DNA from: Corallium rubrum
Lineage: Eukaryota > Cnidaria > Anthozoa > Scleralcyonacea > Coralliidae
Assembly: GCA_964035015.1 (NCBI GenBank)
Contig: OZ036008.1
Location: 12,009,192-12,073,191, forward strand
Length of the DNA stretch: 64,000 nucleotides
Direction: 5' to 3'
Within the stretch, counting starts at the first letter, position 1; every line of letters starts with the position of its first letter. The position numbers were made by a program, and so were the translations under genes. Positions 9,262 to 39,040 of this stretch are shown in pieces. Under the pieces are notes generated by a model. It ran no database searches. It worked only from the letters and a program-made list of their open reading frames with translations, and was not told where the DNA came from.

Positions 9262-9770
9262 TGTTGTTCGAAAGCTAATATTTTGAAAAGTTTAGCCTAG
9301 AACTTCATGAAATTTACGAAGAATATTGTTTTGACTATGCTCTTATGCTCTTGCTAATTCCCATGCAAACAAATAAGCGTGAAAGTCAGTGCAGAGCGTA
9401 TGAACAGCGTAAGAGAAATTTAAGAATGTAAACAAAAGCTCAAAGCTGAAGTGTTAATTAGTGTCTGAAGCGACTGCCCGAAGTAGTTTACTTGAAAGCT
9501 AACATTTCACTTACTATAGCTCAGAGCTTTACAAAATTTACGAAGAATATTGTTTTGACTATGTTCTTGCAAGATTGTAAACAAAAGCTCAAAGCTGATA
9601 AGGTGTTTAGTGTCTGAAGCAATCTCGTCCCCAGAGCCAAATTGCCCCGGTGTCTGAAGCGACTGCCCGAATTAGTTTACTTGAAAGCTAATATTTTGCT
9701 TACTATAGCTCAGAGCCTTACAACATTTACGAAGAATGGTATTATGAATATGTTCTTGCTGGTCGTGTAA
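9262..9770. repeat. Imperfect tandem repeat of about 200 bp, three copies
   Basis: TTTACGAAGAATATTGTTTT recurs near 9314 and 9537 and, more diverged, near 9725, each followed by a copy of TATGTTCTTGC and preceded by GAAAGCTAAYATTTYRC. The copies vary in length by deletions. Confidence 0.7.
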
Positions 9771-10111
9771 GTAAATATGTGCGAAAAGCTACAAGTGTCG
9801 GCGAAAGGTATCTAGCGGATAATAATTTTTTATCGGGATGTCTGGCCATCTCGATGATATTACTCAGCTTCATAATATATATTCCAGGCAGTGACGCTTT
9901 TAACTTTATTTCATGTACATGTATTCATATCACGATTCACAGTTACAACATCATCTTATTGATTCTATTTACGCCAGAGTATTTACGCAAAAGTTTTACT
10001 AAACTAGAATGTTCGCTGTGATTGGTCGGATTAAGGGAATGGAATGTGTGGCTCGTTTCAGCAGACCTTGGTTGGGGAATAAACGTGAACCATAAGAAGG
10101 TCTGCGAAGGA

Positions 10112-10895
10112 GACTATACGAAGCACAGGGAGCCCATCTTGGCAGAGCGTGGGTACCCTGTGGCACACTCGATCGTGGTGTGTTTAGGAAAATAATAAAG
10201 GGATGAAACACGAATTCTTCCTTGTTTTGAACATCGTTTTAAGCGGCTATAGGTATTAAAATTGTAAGACAATTGAGCGAAGTAGTTGTGATAATGATTC
10301 ATTTATCAAAATATAATCAAAATGAGGCAAAATCTCACCTTTTAGCCGTGATTTTGCAGCTAAATTACATATCGTATTTTCGAGAGATGTGTTCCGCAAG
10401 TAGCTAGGACACTACGTCATCGTTGACACTTCGGATAGCTACGAAATCCTACGATAAGCTTTTCGGATAAAGCGGGAAGTCTCAGGATTATTGATTTATT
10501 GCACATTCATCTGACTCTGAGTTTCAGTAGGTTTCAGTATTCCAACGGTGGCTCCCGACGATACGAGATGTCCTGGCTACTTGCGGAACACATTCCACGT
10601 TGAACGTTTGGTGTTTCATCCCTTATATTTTTAGCCTGCGTCCTCCCCTCCCCTTTCCCCCTTTCGCTCCCCTCGCGCGCGTTTTCGCTCTTCCCTTCCT
10701 TCCCTCCCCCCCACCCCCGAGCCTGCTACGCAGGCTATTTCTCTCCCTCCCCCCCTTTCCCCCCGTTTTTCCCTCGCTTCCGGTAACCGTTTTCCGTATT
10801 TTTTTAAATCTCCTGCCACAGTCCCCCGCGCGTCTTTCGAGTCCGCCACAGTACCCAAGTGCTGCCAAGATGGCTCCCTGTGTACGAAGGCCTGT
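10112..10895. repeat. Inverted repeats, nested
   Basis: 10112-10168 and 10838-10895 are inverted copies (CACAGGGAGCCATCTTGGCA in reverse). Inside, 10195-10215 and 10608-10627 are also inverted (AAGGGATGAAACAC), and 10389-10415 pairs with 10568-10596 (GTGTTCCGCAAGTAGC). The nesting suggests successive foldback insertions. The G/C-rich stretch 10625-10840 encodes only low-complexity peptide. Confidence 0.6.
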
Positions 10896-10949
10896 ATTTG
10901 ATAGCGTTGAGTGACTATAATTACCGGAATCCTTTGCCCGTATCCAGGT

Positions 10950-10976
10950 AGGTAGGCAGGCAGGCAGGCAGGCGGG

Positions 10977-11021
<45 letters not shown>

Positions 11022-11151
11022 AGGCAGGAAGGAAGGAAGGAAGGAAGGAAGGAAGGAAGGAAGGAAGGAAGGAAGGAAGGAAGGAAGGAAGGAAGGAAGG
11101 AAGGAAGGAAGGAAGGAAGGAAGGAAGGAAGGAAGGAAGGAAGGAAGGAAA
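10950..11151. repeat. Microsatellite (GGCA)n then (GGAA)n
   Basis: About 17 GGCA units, a mixed junction at 11018-11030, then about 30 GGAA units. The long reverse frames of Leu-Pro-Ser-Phe repeats are translations of this array and are not genes. 11233-11410 is a C-rich low-complexity tract. Confidence 0.95.
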
Positions 11152-11483
11152 AGCGTACCCGAAAGCCTGAAACTGAAGTGATCACGCAGGACCTCCCTGA
11201 AAATCACTCTAGTGAGCGGAGCTTTCCTGCATAAATATTGTTATAATAATAAATGATAATCACAACCCCCATTCAACTTTGATCCCAACCCTACTTCTAA
11301 TATTCTGACCCTAAACTTAATCTCAACCCCCCCCCCCCCCCCACCACCACCCTACCACCCCCCAGCAACCCTAAAACCCAGCCACAACTCCACGGTGACC
11401 CTAAGCGTAGTAAACCACAACCCTCCGGCGGGAAAAACTTACAGCGATTTTCAGTTGAGTTTGGAGATAGATAGTTTATTTAA

Positions 11484-11665
11484 AAGTTTGATCGTTGAAA
11501 CGCACAAGTTGCCAAGGGAAATTCGAAACGTCGTCGTGAGAATTTGAATGTTGTCATGGGCAAATTTAAAAGTTTGGGCAACGCCTTAATTTCTATTGGT
11601 TAAAATGCGCAAACATTCGAATTTCCCATGGGGACGCGTGTCAAACTATGAAACGATCAAACTTT
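11484..11665. mobile_element. Foldback element
   Basis: AAAAGTTTGATCGTT at 11480-11494 is inverted at 11649-11664, and AAATTCGAAA / TTCGAATTTCCC extend the arms. Confidence 0.5.
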
Positions 11666-11739
11666 TCAAGCAGTAATTTGCAGAATTTGTTCGTCTCGTG
11701 TAATTAAGTACCGTCGTTTGACTCGACCTCATCAGTCAA

Positions 11740-12180
11740 TTCCAGCGTTGCCTATCCCCCCCGGGCCAACCCCGGGCATTTGCATTTTTAAATTTTTTTA
11801 ATACAAATGCCCTGGGGTTGGGCAAAAAAGACGCTACAATGCCCCACCCGGAGCAAAAAAATGGATGACAAATGCCCCGCCAATCGGAAGTGATATTTTT
11901 CGAGTGAAGCGACTCTTTGCTTTTGTCTTGACTGATTAGTTCCACATTTTCGCCAAGTGGAAATCACTTCGATCTCTTTCTGAGATCAGAATTAATATGA
12001 GCTTGTTGAACGCCCACTAAACGTCTGTAATGTAAAGTTTTCTATGCGCGAATAGCAGGGGCGTAGGAAGCAGGGGGGCGGGGGGGCCGCCCCCCATATT
12101 TTATAAAGGGGGGCCGGAATAGCTTTCGCCCCCCCGCCCCCCACCCCACCCCCTCCCCCCCCACCCCAAAAAAAAAAAAT
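11740..12180. repeat. Degenerate repeat DNA with C/G homopolymer runs
   Basis: 11756-11830 is a hairpin (GCCAACCCCGGGCATTTGCA and its inverse). 11893-11950 matches part of the MITE found at 15646 and 55044 (GCGACTCTTTGCTTTTGTCT). 12055-12150 is a G/C-rich palindrome (GGGGGGCCGCCCCCC). Confidence 0.6.
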
Positions 12181-12189
12181 TGAATTTAA

Positions 12190-13660
12190 AAAAATTGCAT
12201 TATAAGTGCGACTTCGATTGCGCTGATCGGCCAATTAATAATAACAAGACGCCTGCTTAGGCGTTCACTCGGGCTACTGATTTCTGAAACCTTGGCGTAG
12301 CCCCCTTGCACATATAGAAAACCTGCCGTGCAAAACAGTGCAAAATTTTTGACAAACCGATTAACGGAGCGAGGTCTTCTATATTGCCAAACAAGCTGCA
12401 ATTCTCCCTCCCCGTAACTCCCCCCCCCCCCGTGGAGAAATGCATTAAATTGTAAACAAAGCAATGGGCAATGTGGCTTTCAACGGGCAATCTCGTATTT
12501 GTAAATTACAGGCAGCGATTATACACCAGCAGCTTTGCTGTTTTTCGAAGCCTACAATAACGAGTTTAGGAAAGATAAACCCGAATCAGGAGAGATATTA
12601 TAATAACATGGCAACAGATCACTTGAATTGTAAAGGCTGTCTAAAGGTGTGTATTAAAACTCAGGTTTTTCTGCTCCAGCTTCGGTTCTGGTATAAAAGC
12701 ATCGATTCCGCAGGGCCTTCTGTCCGCTAAAGTGTGAATCTCTTTCATAAGTCATAACTGTAAAGTTTACACTGCATTTTCAAACATATCAGACGTTTGC
12801 GAGAACGAAGTCAACGCTGAACTGAACGCAGACAGATCAAATTACACGCTACGCATTCATGAAGATTCGTAGGTGATGGAAAAAAATTGTCAATTTGTGA
12901 TCGCAACACTATATGATCCAAAATGAATACGAATAAATGAAGGTGCATTTGTCATTGCGTACTTTGCAGGAGGCAGTGACCGCGCAGTGTGTAAAACAGG
13001 GAATTCCCGACTCTGCTTCATCCTGTGTTTAATACATGACAATTTCTAGTCCTGCTACCCAGAATCGCACTTTTGCGAGTACGTTTACACACGAGCAAAG
13101 AGAACTTGTGAAATACAATTGTGAGCGTATATAAGATCAGGATACTTGCCAGCGACATTACTGATGAAGAATTAAGTATATTTCAGCGAACAGCTCCAAG
13201 CACATCAGGAAAGCCAAGAAAGAACTCCTGAAGATTAGCATTTTAGCACGCCTTAGTTTCGCAAAGCCTGACGGGATGACGTAATGTTTGCCATTTCGAA
13301 ACATAGACAACAAGAAACTATTTCTTAAAAGAAATAGCTGTTTCGTTCCGGTCAGTCGTTTATGAGGGGCTGTTTCAACAGCAATGACGAATTTTAGCTC
13401 AACTAATTATTTCCCCCATGTAGACTGGCGCGACAATTTTTACTACGCGCCTGCGTTTTGCATATAAACAAACTAGAAATATGCTGAAGCGAGAAGATTA
13501 TAATAAAACTACAAAAAAATAATTTAAGCTTCGTCTAATAAAACGAACACACATTTCAGACGTTGTACCGTCTGATCATGACGGATTACTCTCTCCTCCG
13601 CAGTCCAGAGGGCAGGCTCTATTGATTATTTCAGGTTATTCGCAATCGCATAAATTCGAC
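12190..13660. other. No supportable gene
   Basis: Open frames here (longest about 90 codons) have no recognised motif and no spliced context. Apart from a 10-C run near 12420 I see nothing structured. Confidence 0.5.
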
Positions 13661-13847
13661 TGAATTTAAATGTGACGTGCTAGCGGTCTCGCGATTTTCG
13701 TGAGAACGCAATTATTTTGGCAACGTAAATCTTCTATTCAGTAGCAATACTCTTCTGACCGTCTATAGGAGGAAAATAAAACGTTACCAAAATAATTGCT
13801 TTCTCGGGAAAATTGCGAGACGCTAGCACGTCGCATTTAAATTTCAT
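13661..13847. mobile_element. Foldback MITE
   Basis: Arms of about 66 bp (GAATTTAAATGTGACGTGCT onward and its complement at 13781-13847) around a 53-bp loop. 13850-15360 holds no gene I can support; short T-run and GAAACG-type repeat motifs occur at 15200-15290. Confidence 0.7.
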
Positions 13848-15374
13848 GCAGCTGATTTATTTATGACACCGCGGTATTTATTGAATAATCGCCAATAGCA
13901 AATTCATAAATTTCCAAGGCCAAAAGGATCAATATAAATTAGGTCAATAACGGACTATCATCATTTTCGTCGTCATAGGTCATAGTTTAATTCTCGAATC
14001 AGAATAATCCATTTAGATGGGCCACAAATGAATGATAACGAACTTCTAGCCTCAAACTATTGACATTGTTCATAAAATAGCTATATTTTAAAATTATTAG
14101 ACACGCGTGAAACAGTGCAACTGACCTTTTGGAACGCGCAGTTGCCATACACAACGAATGCATTCTCGAGTTCAACGAGGGGAAAGTTCCTACTTTCTAC
14201 AGCACAAGATTGATGATTCGCTTCGCACGGGATTGTTTACGTCTTCAAATTACTCTAGATCAGCAATATTTTCACTTCGTTTTGGCCTTTAACCACGCCT
14301 CCAACTAAATTTTTTATGCGGAATTTTGATTTCATTGGATAAGATCACAGTTATGTCAATAACACTGCACTACGATTGGACGATTTTCATCTGTGATGAC
14401 AGTTTCTTTTGTGATGTCAATGGTAAGCTAATACAGTAACAGTTTCGTTCCTGCGGGGAACGAAACAAAAAAAACGGAGCCGAAACCTATACTCGTTCTA
14501 CCATAGTAGCCCGAGTAATAATCCATCCTGATTCATGGATAGCATAGACTCACAAATTATAATGAAAGAATTAATGAAAGGGCCTACTGAAAGAGGTAGA
14601 GGAGACTCTGAAAATGCCATTTCCGACGATCTAGAGACTCCAAATTTTCAAAATTTTACCGTTCGGCGCCAACCATGGTGGCGCCTCGTGGGAGTCGGCT
14701 CCCCTAAGTTTATCAAGCTTCCTACGCCCCTGGCGAATATTCAGCTAGGCGAAATTACACTTGTTTACAAACGTACCACATGCACTACATGTTGCTAGAA
14801 CGACGACGGCGGTTAAAAAGCGACATAAACTGTTTACAATTTAAAGAAGTCACAGTTAACTGACTATTATATTTGATGTTTGAAGCTAGTTTAATGACTT
14901 TTAAAACATCCCAGTATTGCTAAAAAGATTGTAGTGTCTGTATTGAAGTCATCAAGTCAATCTCAAGAAACAGTTATCTTTTAGCCGTTGACGTCGTCCT
15001 ATAGACGTGAAATGCTCTAAGTGGCGTTGTAGAAAGAACGAGGACGGTGTTGAGATTACTCTAGGGGGTAAAAAAGATTTATTCTTGTTGTTTTGCAAAT
15101 ATAATTCTTTTGTTTAAAGGACGTCGTCGTTTAGGTTGCCGTCCTAGATCTTAAGGTCCCTAATATAAAGCAAGTAAGCAACCAGGTTAGATTTATAACG
15201 TTTTTCTCTGACGAAGGACCTTCGCTCGAAACGTTAGAAAAACTACGTTCAATATAAATTTCGGTAGTACTCAAACCTTATTATATTCGATTTGTATTTC
15301 AACACTGCCTACGCGGCACAAGCTAGGTTACTGTAGATTAAGGTAAAATTCGGCTCCTGTGGCTGTTTAGACTT

Positions 15375-15465
15375 GCTCCAAGTCTCTCTCTTGTGTCGTC
15401 CCAACGCGTGCAACGGTCTGCGGTATCCCCGGAACTGGAGAGACATGGAGCAAGTCCAGTGGCTG
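15375..15465. mobile_element. Small foldback element
   Basis: GACTTGCTCCAAGTCTCTC near 15371 and GAGAGACATGGAGCAAGTC near 15437 are inverted. GTGGCTGTTT lies on both sides as an imperfectly placed direct repeat. Confidence 0.5.
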
Positions 15466-15470
15466 TTTTA

Positions 15471-15642
15471 AGCCCGTTCTCCACCAGGCGAATTAGTCTG
15501 TTCGCGCGAATCGAATTCTCCGGCAATTGATTGGCAAGTAAGAAAATTGGCGCGAAAACTAGCAGCACCAACCAATTACATTGCATGAACGGGTATTTCG
15601 ATTCGATTCGCGCGAACAAATTCGCCTAGTGGAGAACGGGTT
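15471..15642. mobile_element. Foldback MITE with TTA flanks
   Basis: AGCCCGTTCTCCACCAGGCG and its complement form the ends, with a second inverted block (TTCGCGCGAATCGAATTC). TTA flanks at 15468-15470 and 15643-15645. Confidence 0.65.
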
Positions 15643-15645
15643 TTA

Positions 15646-15789
15646 TGCCGGTTTTCCACTAGGCGACTTTTTTCGCGCGAAGCGACTTTTTCTTTTGTCT
15701 CATGAGCTCTGAGCTGGAACTAATCAGAAATCTATTGAATTCGAACAAAGGAAAGTCGCTTCGCGCGAAAAATCGCCTAGTTGAAAAGA
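15646..15789. mobile_element. MITE, copy A of a family also at 55044
   Basis: Begins GCCGGTTTTCCACTAGGCGA, inner block TTCGCGCGAAGCGACTTTTT. It is nearly identical over its length to 55044-55195, but its right end is altered (TTGAAAAGAA instead of GTGGAAAACC). Confidence 0.8.
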
Positions 15790-16030
15790 ATTCGAACATA
15801 TTGTTCTACAATACAGTCGTTGTCATCTAAGCGTGTACACCGCCAGTCAAAACATGTTTTATGTCAACGTCAAAGTTAAATGGTATTAGGTTTTCATTCA
15901 ATATATTCGAACCAAACATTATTGTCACACATCTCACCAGTCCCACGTTGATTTCAAAACGGTTAACTTTTGACGGGTCTCAATCATTGTACTATGGCAC
16001 AATAGCTAATCTGAGCGGCTGTTCGGAAAA

Positions 16031-16066
16031 CGCGGGGTGCGGGGTGCGGGGTGCGGGGTGCGGGGT
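16031..16066. repeat. GGGGTGC heptamer array, left arm
   Basis: About five copies of GGGGTGC next to the left terminus; the right arm at 16794-16872 carries about eleven copies of the complement. The unequal copy number shows the arms expand independently. Confidence 0.9.
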
Positions 16067-16573
16067 GAATTTAATTTTTAATAATAAAAGCGAATAAAGG
16101 ATATACTTTTGTTTTAAAATTATGCCTATCGAAAATATTCGTTTCAAACCAAGCGGTACAGTATTAAAAATATATAACTATTTTAATTAAAGTTAATGTA
16201 AGTCCAAGATGGGATCCCAAATCATCGAGTTTGGATTCGAGTTTAAGTTAAAGTTCGAATCACATCTAGTAAACACGTTGGTGGGTCAGGATAGCGTATA
16301 AGCTAGGCGGTAAACACGGCAGCTAGTCGGGGTCAATTTTGACGATATACGTAAGCCAAGTAAAATAATAACATTAGTCTTAGATGTGGTTTGGTGTTGG
16401 ATAGTGCCAGACTTAAAAAAACCAACAATAATACATAATAAAGACTGCAGTTCAACGAAATAATTCGCCTAGCTTACACGCTATCCTGACCCACTAACGT
16501 GTTTACCAGCTCGTATACTATATACTCTAGCCTGATATACTAGATGTGATTCGAACCCCATCTTGGACTTACA

Positions 16574-16645
16574 GTCTCCCTCGCAGCCGTTCTTTGGGTC
16601 GGAGGGATGAGAGTCCGACCCAAAGAACGGCTGCGAGGGAGACTA
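16574..16645. mobile_element. 72-bp nested palindromic element with 9-bp target duplication
   Basis: GTCTCCCTCGCAGCCGTTCT and its complement form 31-bp perfect arms around a 10-base loop. GGACTTACA flanks it at 16565-16573 and 16646-16654; the undisturbed arm of the host element near 16200 (TGTAAGTCC) confirms the empty site. Confidence 0.8.
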
Positions 16646-17048
16646 GGACTTACATTGGCTTATTAAAATAGCTATATATATTTGTAATACTGTACCGCCT
16701 GGTTTTATACGAATATTTTTCAATAGGAATAATTTTAAAACAACAACAACTAAAAGATATACTTTATTCGCTTTTATTATTAAAAATTAAATTCACCCCG
16801 CACCCCGCACCCCGCACCCCGCACCCCGCACCCCGCACCCCGCACCCCGCACCCCGCACCCCGCACCCCGCGTTTTCCGAACAGCCAATCTGAGCCACAA
16901 AGTTTGAGTTATTTCAAATATTCATTTTTAAAGTAATTTTAAATTTGTCTATTTGTGAAAACCCATGGTCCACTCTCCTACTGGTAAACCCTATTATTAC
17001 TTAATGAAGTAATGTTTTTAAATTCGGGAATTTTTTATTAAAAATTGA

Positions 17049-25247
<8,199 letters not shown>

Positions 25248-25439
25248 GTTTACAGGAAGTCAACATGGAAGAATTATCAGATTCCGCGCGCGACGATAGA
25301 GCATGAGCTTACAGCAGTGTAGTAATGTTCTATTGGGGATTGCAATACGCAATACACAATACAAAGGGAAACAACAGTGATGTTGGAGTACAAACCTGTT
25401 CGTGTCGACAACACGTCTATAAAGCGAACGTGTAGCATA

Positions 25440-25580
25440 AAGACGACGACGACAACAACAACAACACCTTCACAATCACTTGCACCAACAAGAACAGAAG
25501 CAGCAACAACAACAACAACATTCTTACTATCACTAACAAGAACAACAACGACAACAAATACACACAACAATACTCAATAA
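25440..25580. repeat. (ACA)n-rich tract in the MAPK7 3' flank
   Basis: Interrupted ACA/ACG triplets starting about 195 bp after the MAPK7 stop, plausibly in its 3' untranslated region. 25580-25800 shows nothing else. Confidence 0.8.
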
Positions 25581-25809
25581 CCTACATGTAGCGCAGAATG
25601 GTGTAGTCGTGCAGAAATCAGTAGAATGCATATTTTGCTAACACTATTTCAAAAATCTAGTACTCAGTGTTTTTTATTCAAGGTCTTTGAATTGAACGAG
25701 ACATTCAAAGCGCTTTTTAATTAACTTTCTTACGACGACGAAAGTTGTGTTAATTTTTGTAGACTTTGTATATTCATGTCTTTTATTTCTAACGAAAGGA
25801 AATCACCAA

Positions 25810-26056
25810 TAGGCGAATTTCAGGGTGTTGCGCGCGCATCACTTTTCAAAAAAACTGGCAAGCTCCACTCAAAGTAAACATACTGTTTAAATTCAACAAA
25901 GTATAGATACAGTTTCTGGATGTTTAACATTGTTATTCTGCTGTTGTTGGCTCGCTAGCAAGTCTGTTTGTCATTGCTTACTTTGTGGAGAGCCCACCAA
26001 GAGCCTGCCAATTTCTTTGCAAAACGATGCGCACGCAATACCCTGAAACTCGCCTA
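25810..26056. mobile_element. Foldback MITE
   Basis: TAGGCGAATTTCAGGGTGTT at the left end and its near-complement (ACCCTGAAACTCGCCTA) at the right, both followed inward by GCGCGCATC / GATGCGCAC. Confidence 0.65.
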
Positions 26057-26062
26057 ATATTA

Positions 26063-26409
26063 CAGTCAAACCGGATATTCTCTTGCATGCTATATCGTAC
26101 CGCAACATTGCAATGTTGATTGTCAATTTGGCTTGAGCAACTTGCAAACGTCTCGTGAAGATTCCTCAGTAGATTCCTTTAAAGGTTCGTCTTTCTTTTG
26201 AGTAAATATACAAATTTATGTTTAAAATATTACTGTTGGTGGGTAGATAGTATTTTCAGCCATGCAAATGGTAGTTTAAGTAAAGAAATGTTGAATTTCG
26301 GAAATTCCCGAAACGTTTGCAAATTGCTCACCGGAACTTGTCAATCAACATTGCAATGTTGCGTGGGAATATTGCAATGTAGCTCGCAAGACAACACTCG
26401 ATTTGATTG
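26063..26409. mobile_element. Tc1/mariner-like MITE, copy 2 (inverted relative to 19015)
   Basis: Full-length relative of 19015-19383 in the opposite orientation; left end CAGTCAAACCGGATATTCTC, right end decayed (TCGATTTGATTGTAA). 26490-26580 is T-rich; 26610-26800 contains a fragment with GGGACGAGGTTGG, the terminus of the 57051 family. Confidence 0.75.
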
Positions 26410-26880
26410 TAATACAGCTATCACAACCTTGTCATAACTATAAAATGTAGTTACAAAACTAAGAAATTTACTTCATCTAATGTTTGAACTCAGATTCTTT
26501 ATTTTTTCTTTTTCTATTTTTATTTTCATTTTTATTTATTTTATTTTATTTTTTGTTATTTTTATTTTCATTTTATTTATTTACGGCCTACTGGCTACCA
26601 ATGACCCAATTTCAAATGAAATATGGGCCAGGTAATCACTAATTACAAGCTTGCGTCATTCAGGGCTAAATCCACTTGTACGTCTGTTGAAGACGTGAAA
26701 GTTTCAACCAATAGGAAAGCAGACGTGGTTACCAGGCTATGATCGCCCGAGCTCTGTAAGCAAAGTCCTGGGACGAGGTTGGTACCCAGGCTGTTTACCC
26801 GAATTGGTATAAGACGTAAAAATTTGGTTACTTGAAGTATTCGTAGACTGATGAGAAGGAAGAAGATTTGAGGTTGAAGA

Positions 26881-37090
<10,210 letters not shown>

Positions 37091-37149
37091 CTTGGTTCGA
37101 TATTTGGTAAGCATTAAATATTTGTGGAGCTTTTTTTTTGTAGTATACT

Positions 37150-37520
37150 ACACTCGAGTCTAGTCTGGTCTGGTCTGGTTTGGTCTGGTCTAGTTTGGTC
37201 TGGTCTAGTCTAGTCTATAGTCTAGTCTAGTTTAGTCTAGTCTATAATCTAGTCTAGTCTAGTCTAGTCTAGTCTAGTCTAGTCTAGTCTAGTCTAGTCT
37301 AGTCTAGTCTAGTCTAGTCCGGTCTGGTCCGGTCTGGTCTGGTCTGGTCTGGTCTGGTCTGGTCTGGTCTGGTCTGGTCTGGTCTGGTCTAGTCTCGTCT
37401 AGTCTCGTCTAGTCTAGTCTACTCTAGTGTCTGGTCTAGTCTAGTCTAGTCTAGTCTAGTCTAGTCTAGTCTAGTCTAGTCTAGTCTAGTCTAGTCTAGT
37501 CTAGTCTAGTCTAGTCTAGT
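37150..37520. repeat. (TAGTC)n/(TGGTC)n pentanucleotide satellite
   Basis: Blocks of TAGTC and TGGTC, starting 60 bp after the NSRP1 stop and its short 3' flank. Confidence 0.95.
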
Positions 37521-37539
37521 ATTATTACCTTGACATAAG

Positions 37540-38290
37540 GTAAAGAAATTTCAAATAAATACGTTTTAGAGCTTCTGTAGCAATGAGAAGGCTGAATTTG
37601 TGCTAAATCTTCTATTTTAGCCTTTTTTAAAAAGTCGGGGATAAGGCGTTAAGCCTTTTACTTTTTGACCGATTTTGGCCGTTTTTTGAAATTTTTGAAA
37701 AATGGTCAAAAAGTGATAATTTAGCTCAACTAAAGCCTTTTTGTAGCTTCTGTAGCAAAAAGAAGGCTTTATTTGTGCTAAATCTTCATATTTTAGCCTT
37801 ATTTCAAAAGTTGATAAAATATTCAAAACCGGTGAAACTTTTTAATTGATTTTGGCCATTTTTTAACTTTTGAAAGAAGGTCAAAGAATGATAATAAAGC
37901 CTTTTTAGACCTTCTGTGACAACGAGAAGGCTGTATTTGTGCCAAATATTCATATTTGAGCCTTTTTTAAGGGGTTAGCCTTCACTTTTTGACCGATTTT
38001 GGCCAGTTTTCGAACTATTGAAATACGGTCAAAAAATGTCATATAAAGCCTTTTTAGACATTCTGTGACATTGTGAAGGCTGTATTTGAGCTAAATATTC
38101 ATATTTGAGCCTTTTTTAAGGGGTTAGCCTTTACTTTTTGACCGATTTTGACCATTTTTCAAACATTTGAAATAGAGTCAAAAAATGTCAAATAAAGCCT
38201 TTTTAGACCTTCTGTGCAAAGGAGAAGGCTGTATTGGGCTAAATAGTCATATTTGAGCCTTTTTTCAATACTCAGAAAAAAATGTAAAGG
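37540..38290 (-). repeat. Diverged, inverted units of the 172-bp satellite
   Basis: About five units read, in reverse, as the satellite at 39040-48450 (TTTTTGACCGATTTTGGCC, GAAGGCTGTATTTG, AAGGGGTTAGCC) but are much more diverged from each other than the main array. Confidence 0.8.
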
Positions 38291-38329
38291 GGTTAGCCTA
38301 ATTCTGTATTAATTGGGTTTCTATTTAAT

Positions 38330-39040
38330 TTTCCAGGTGTATTTCAGCATTTGAATGTTGAGTTAAGTATTCTTTATAATAAATTTTAAAGAATGAAATA
38401 TATTTTTGAATTTAATTTGTTGTTGTTGCACAAATTTATTATATTTAGATTAAATAAATTTACATAAATTAAAAAGAATTCACATAAATTTTATTTTTTT
38501 TATTTTAAAAAATTTCCAAAAATAATTGCATAAATTTCCAAGAATTAAAAATAAATTTACAGAAATTTCAAAAATTTAGTTATTTCAAGAATTTTAGGAA
38601 TTTTTGAAAAAGTTAACGAGAAAACATTTTGAATTAATTAAATTTTTTTCACATTTATTTTTAATTATGAATTTAATTTAAGAAAAAATATTTTTAATTT
38701 ATGTAAATTTATGCACGTTTTTTGACAATTTATGCAAATGTTTCGATTTATATTTTTAATTTATATAAATTTATCCAATTTTTAAAAAAATTTTTTAAAA
38801 ATATTTGTAATTTGTGTAAATTTATATTTAATTTATGCAATTATTTTGAGATTTATGGGCCAACTCTACATTTTTTGTCAACTTTTAAAAAAAATTCAAA
38901 TATGAATATTTAGCCCAAATACAGCCTTCTATTTATTTTTTTTTAATTTAATTTATTAACTTCGCCAAAACCAAAAATTACAAAATATAAAGAAAATATC
39001 GTGGCAGGGTATCCACAACAGCAAAACGCCAATTACTGTG
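38330..39040. other. AT-rich spacer without genes
   Basis: Mostly A/T runs and degenerate ATTTATNAAATT repeats. Orientation of the neighbouring satellite switches across it. Confidence 0.8.

Larger units (their letters stand above)
8868..10110. repeat. Inverted repeat pair flanking the upstream region of the secreted copy
   Basis: 8868-8935 (reverse) and about 10037-10110 (forward) share GGAATGGAATGTGTGGCTCG and TCTGCGAAGGAGACTA, in opposite orientation 1.1 kb apart. They may be ends of a mobile element. The left arm forms the 5' untranslated region or promoter of the reverse gene. Confidence 0.5.
16017..16886. mobile_element. Mutator-like foldback element, 870 bp, 9-bp target duplication
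   Basis: Ends GGCTGTTCGGAAAACGCGGG and its complement; the arms of about 300-400 bp run almost to the centre. AATCTGAGC flanks it exactly at 16008-16016 and 16887-16895. A 9-bp duplication with long inverted ends is the Mutator (MULE) pattern; no transposase frame is present. Each arm starts with a heptamer minisatellite. A second element is nested at 16574-16645. Confidence 0.8.

Noticed and set aside
10623..11207. Reverse-strand frames of almost 200 codons rich in Leu-Pro-Ser-Phe
   Set aside because: Pure translation of the GGAA/GGCA microsatellite; the same happens in several frames.
12464..12730. 88-codon open frame
   Set aside because: No recognisable motif, no splice context, and codon content resembles surrounding non-coding DNA.
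15200..15250. Second hammerhead ribozyme (CTCTGACGAAGG...CGAAACG)
   Set aside because: Helix II does not pair in the required register and no usable helix III or cleavage triplet follows; more likely a dispersed repeat.
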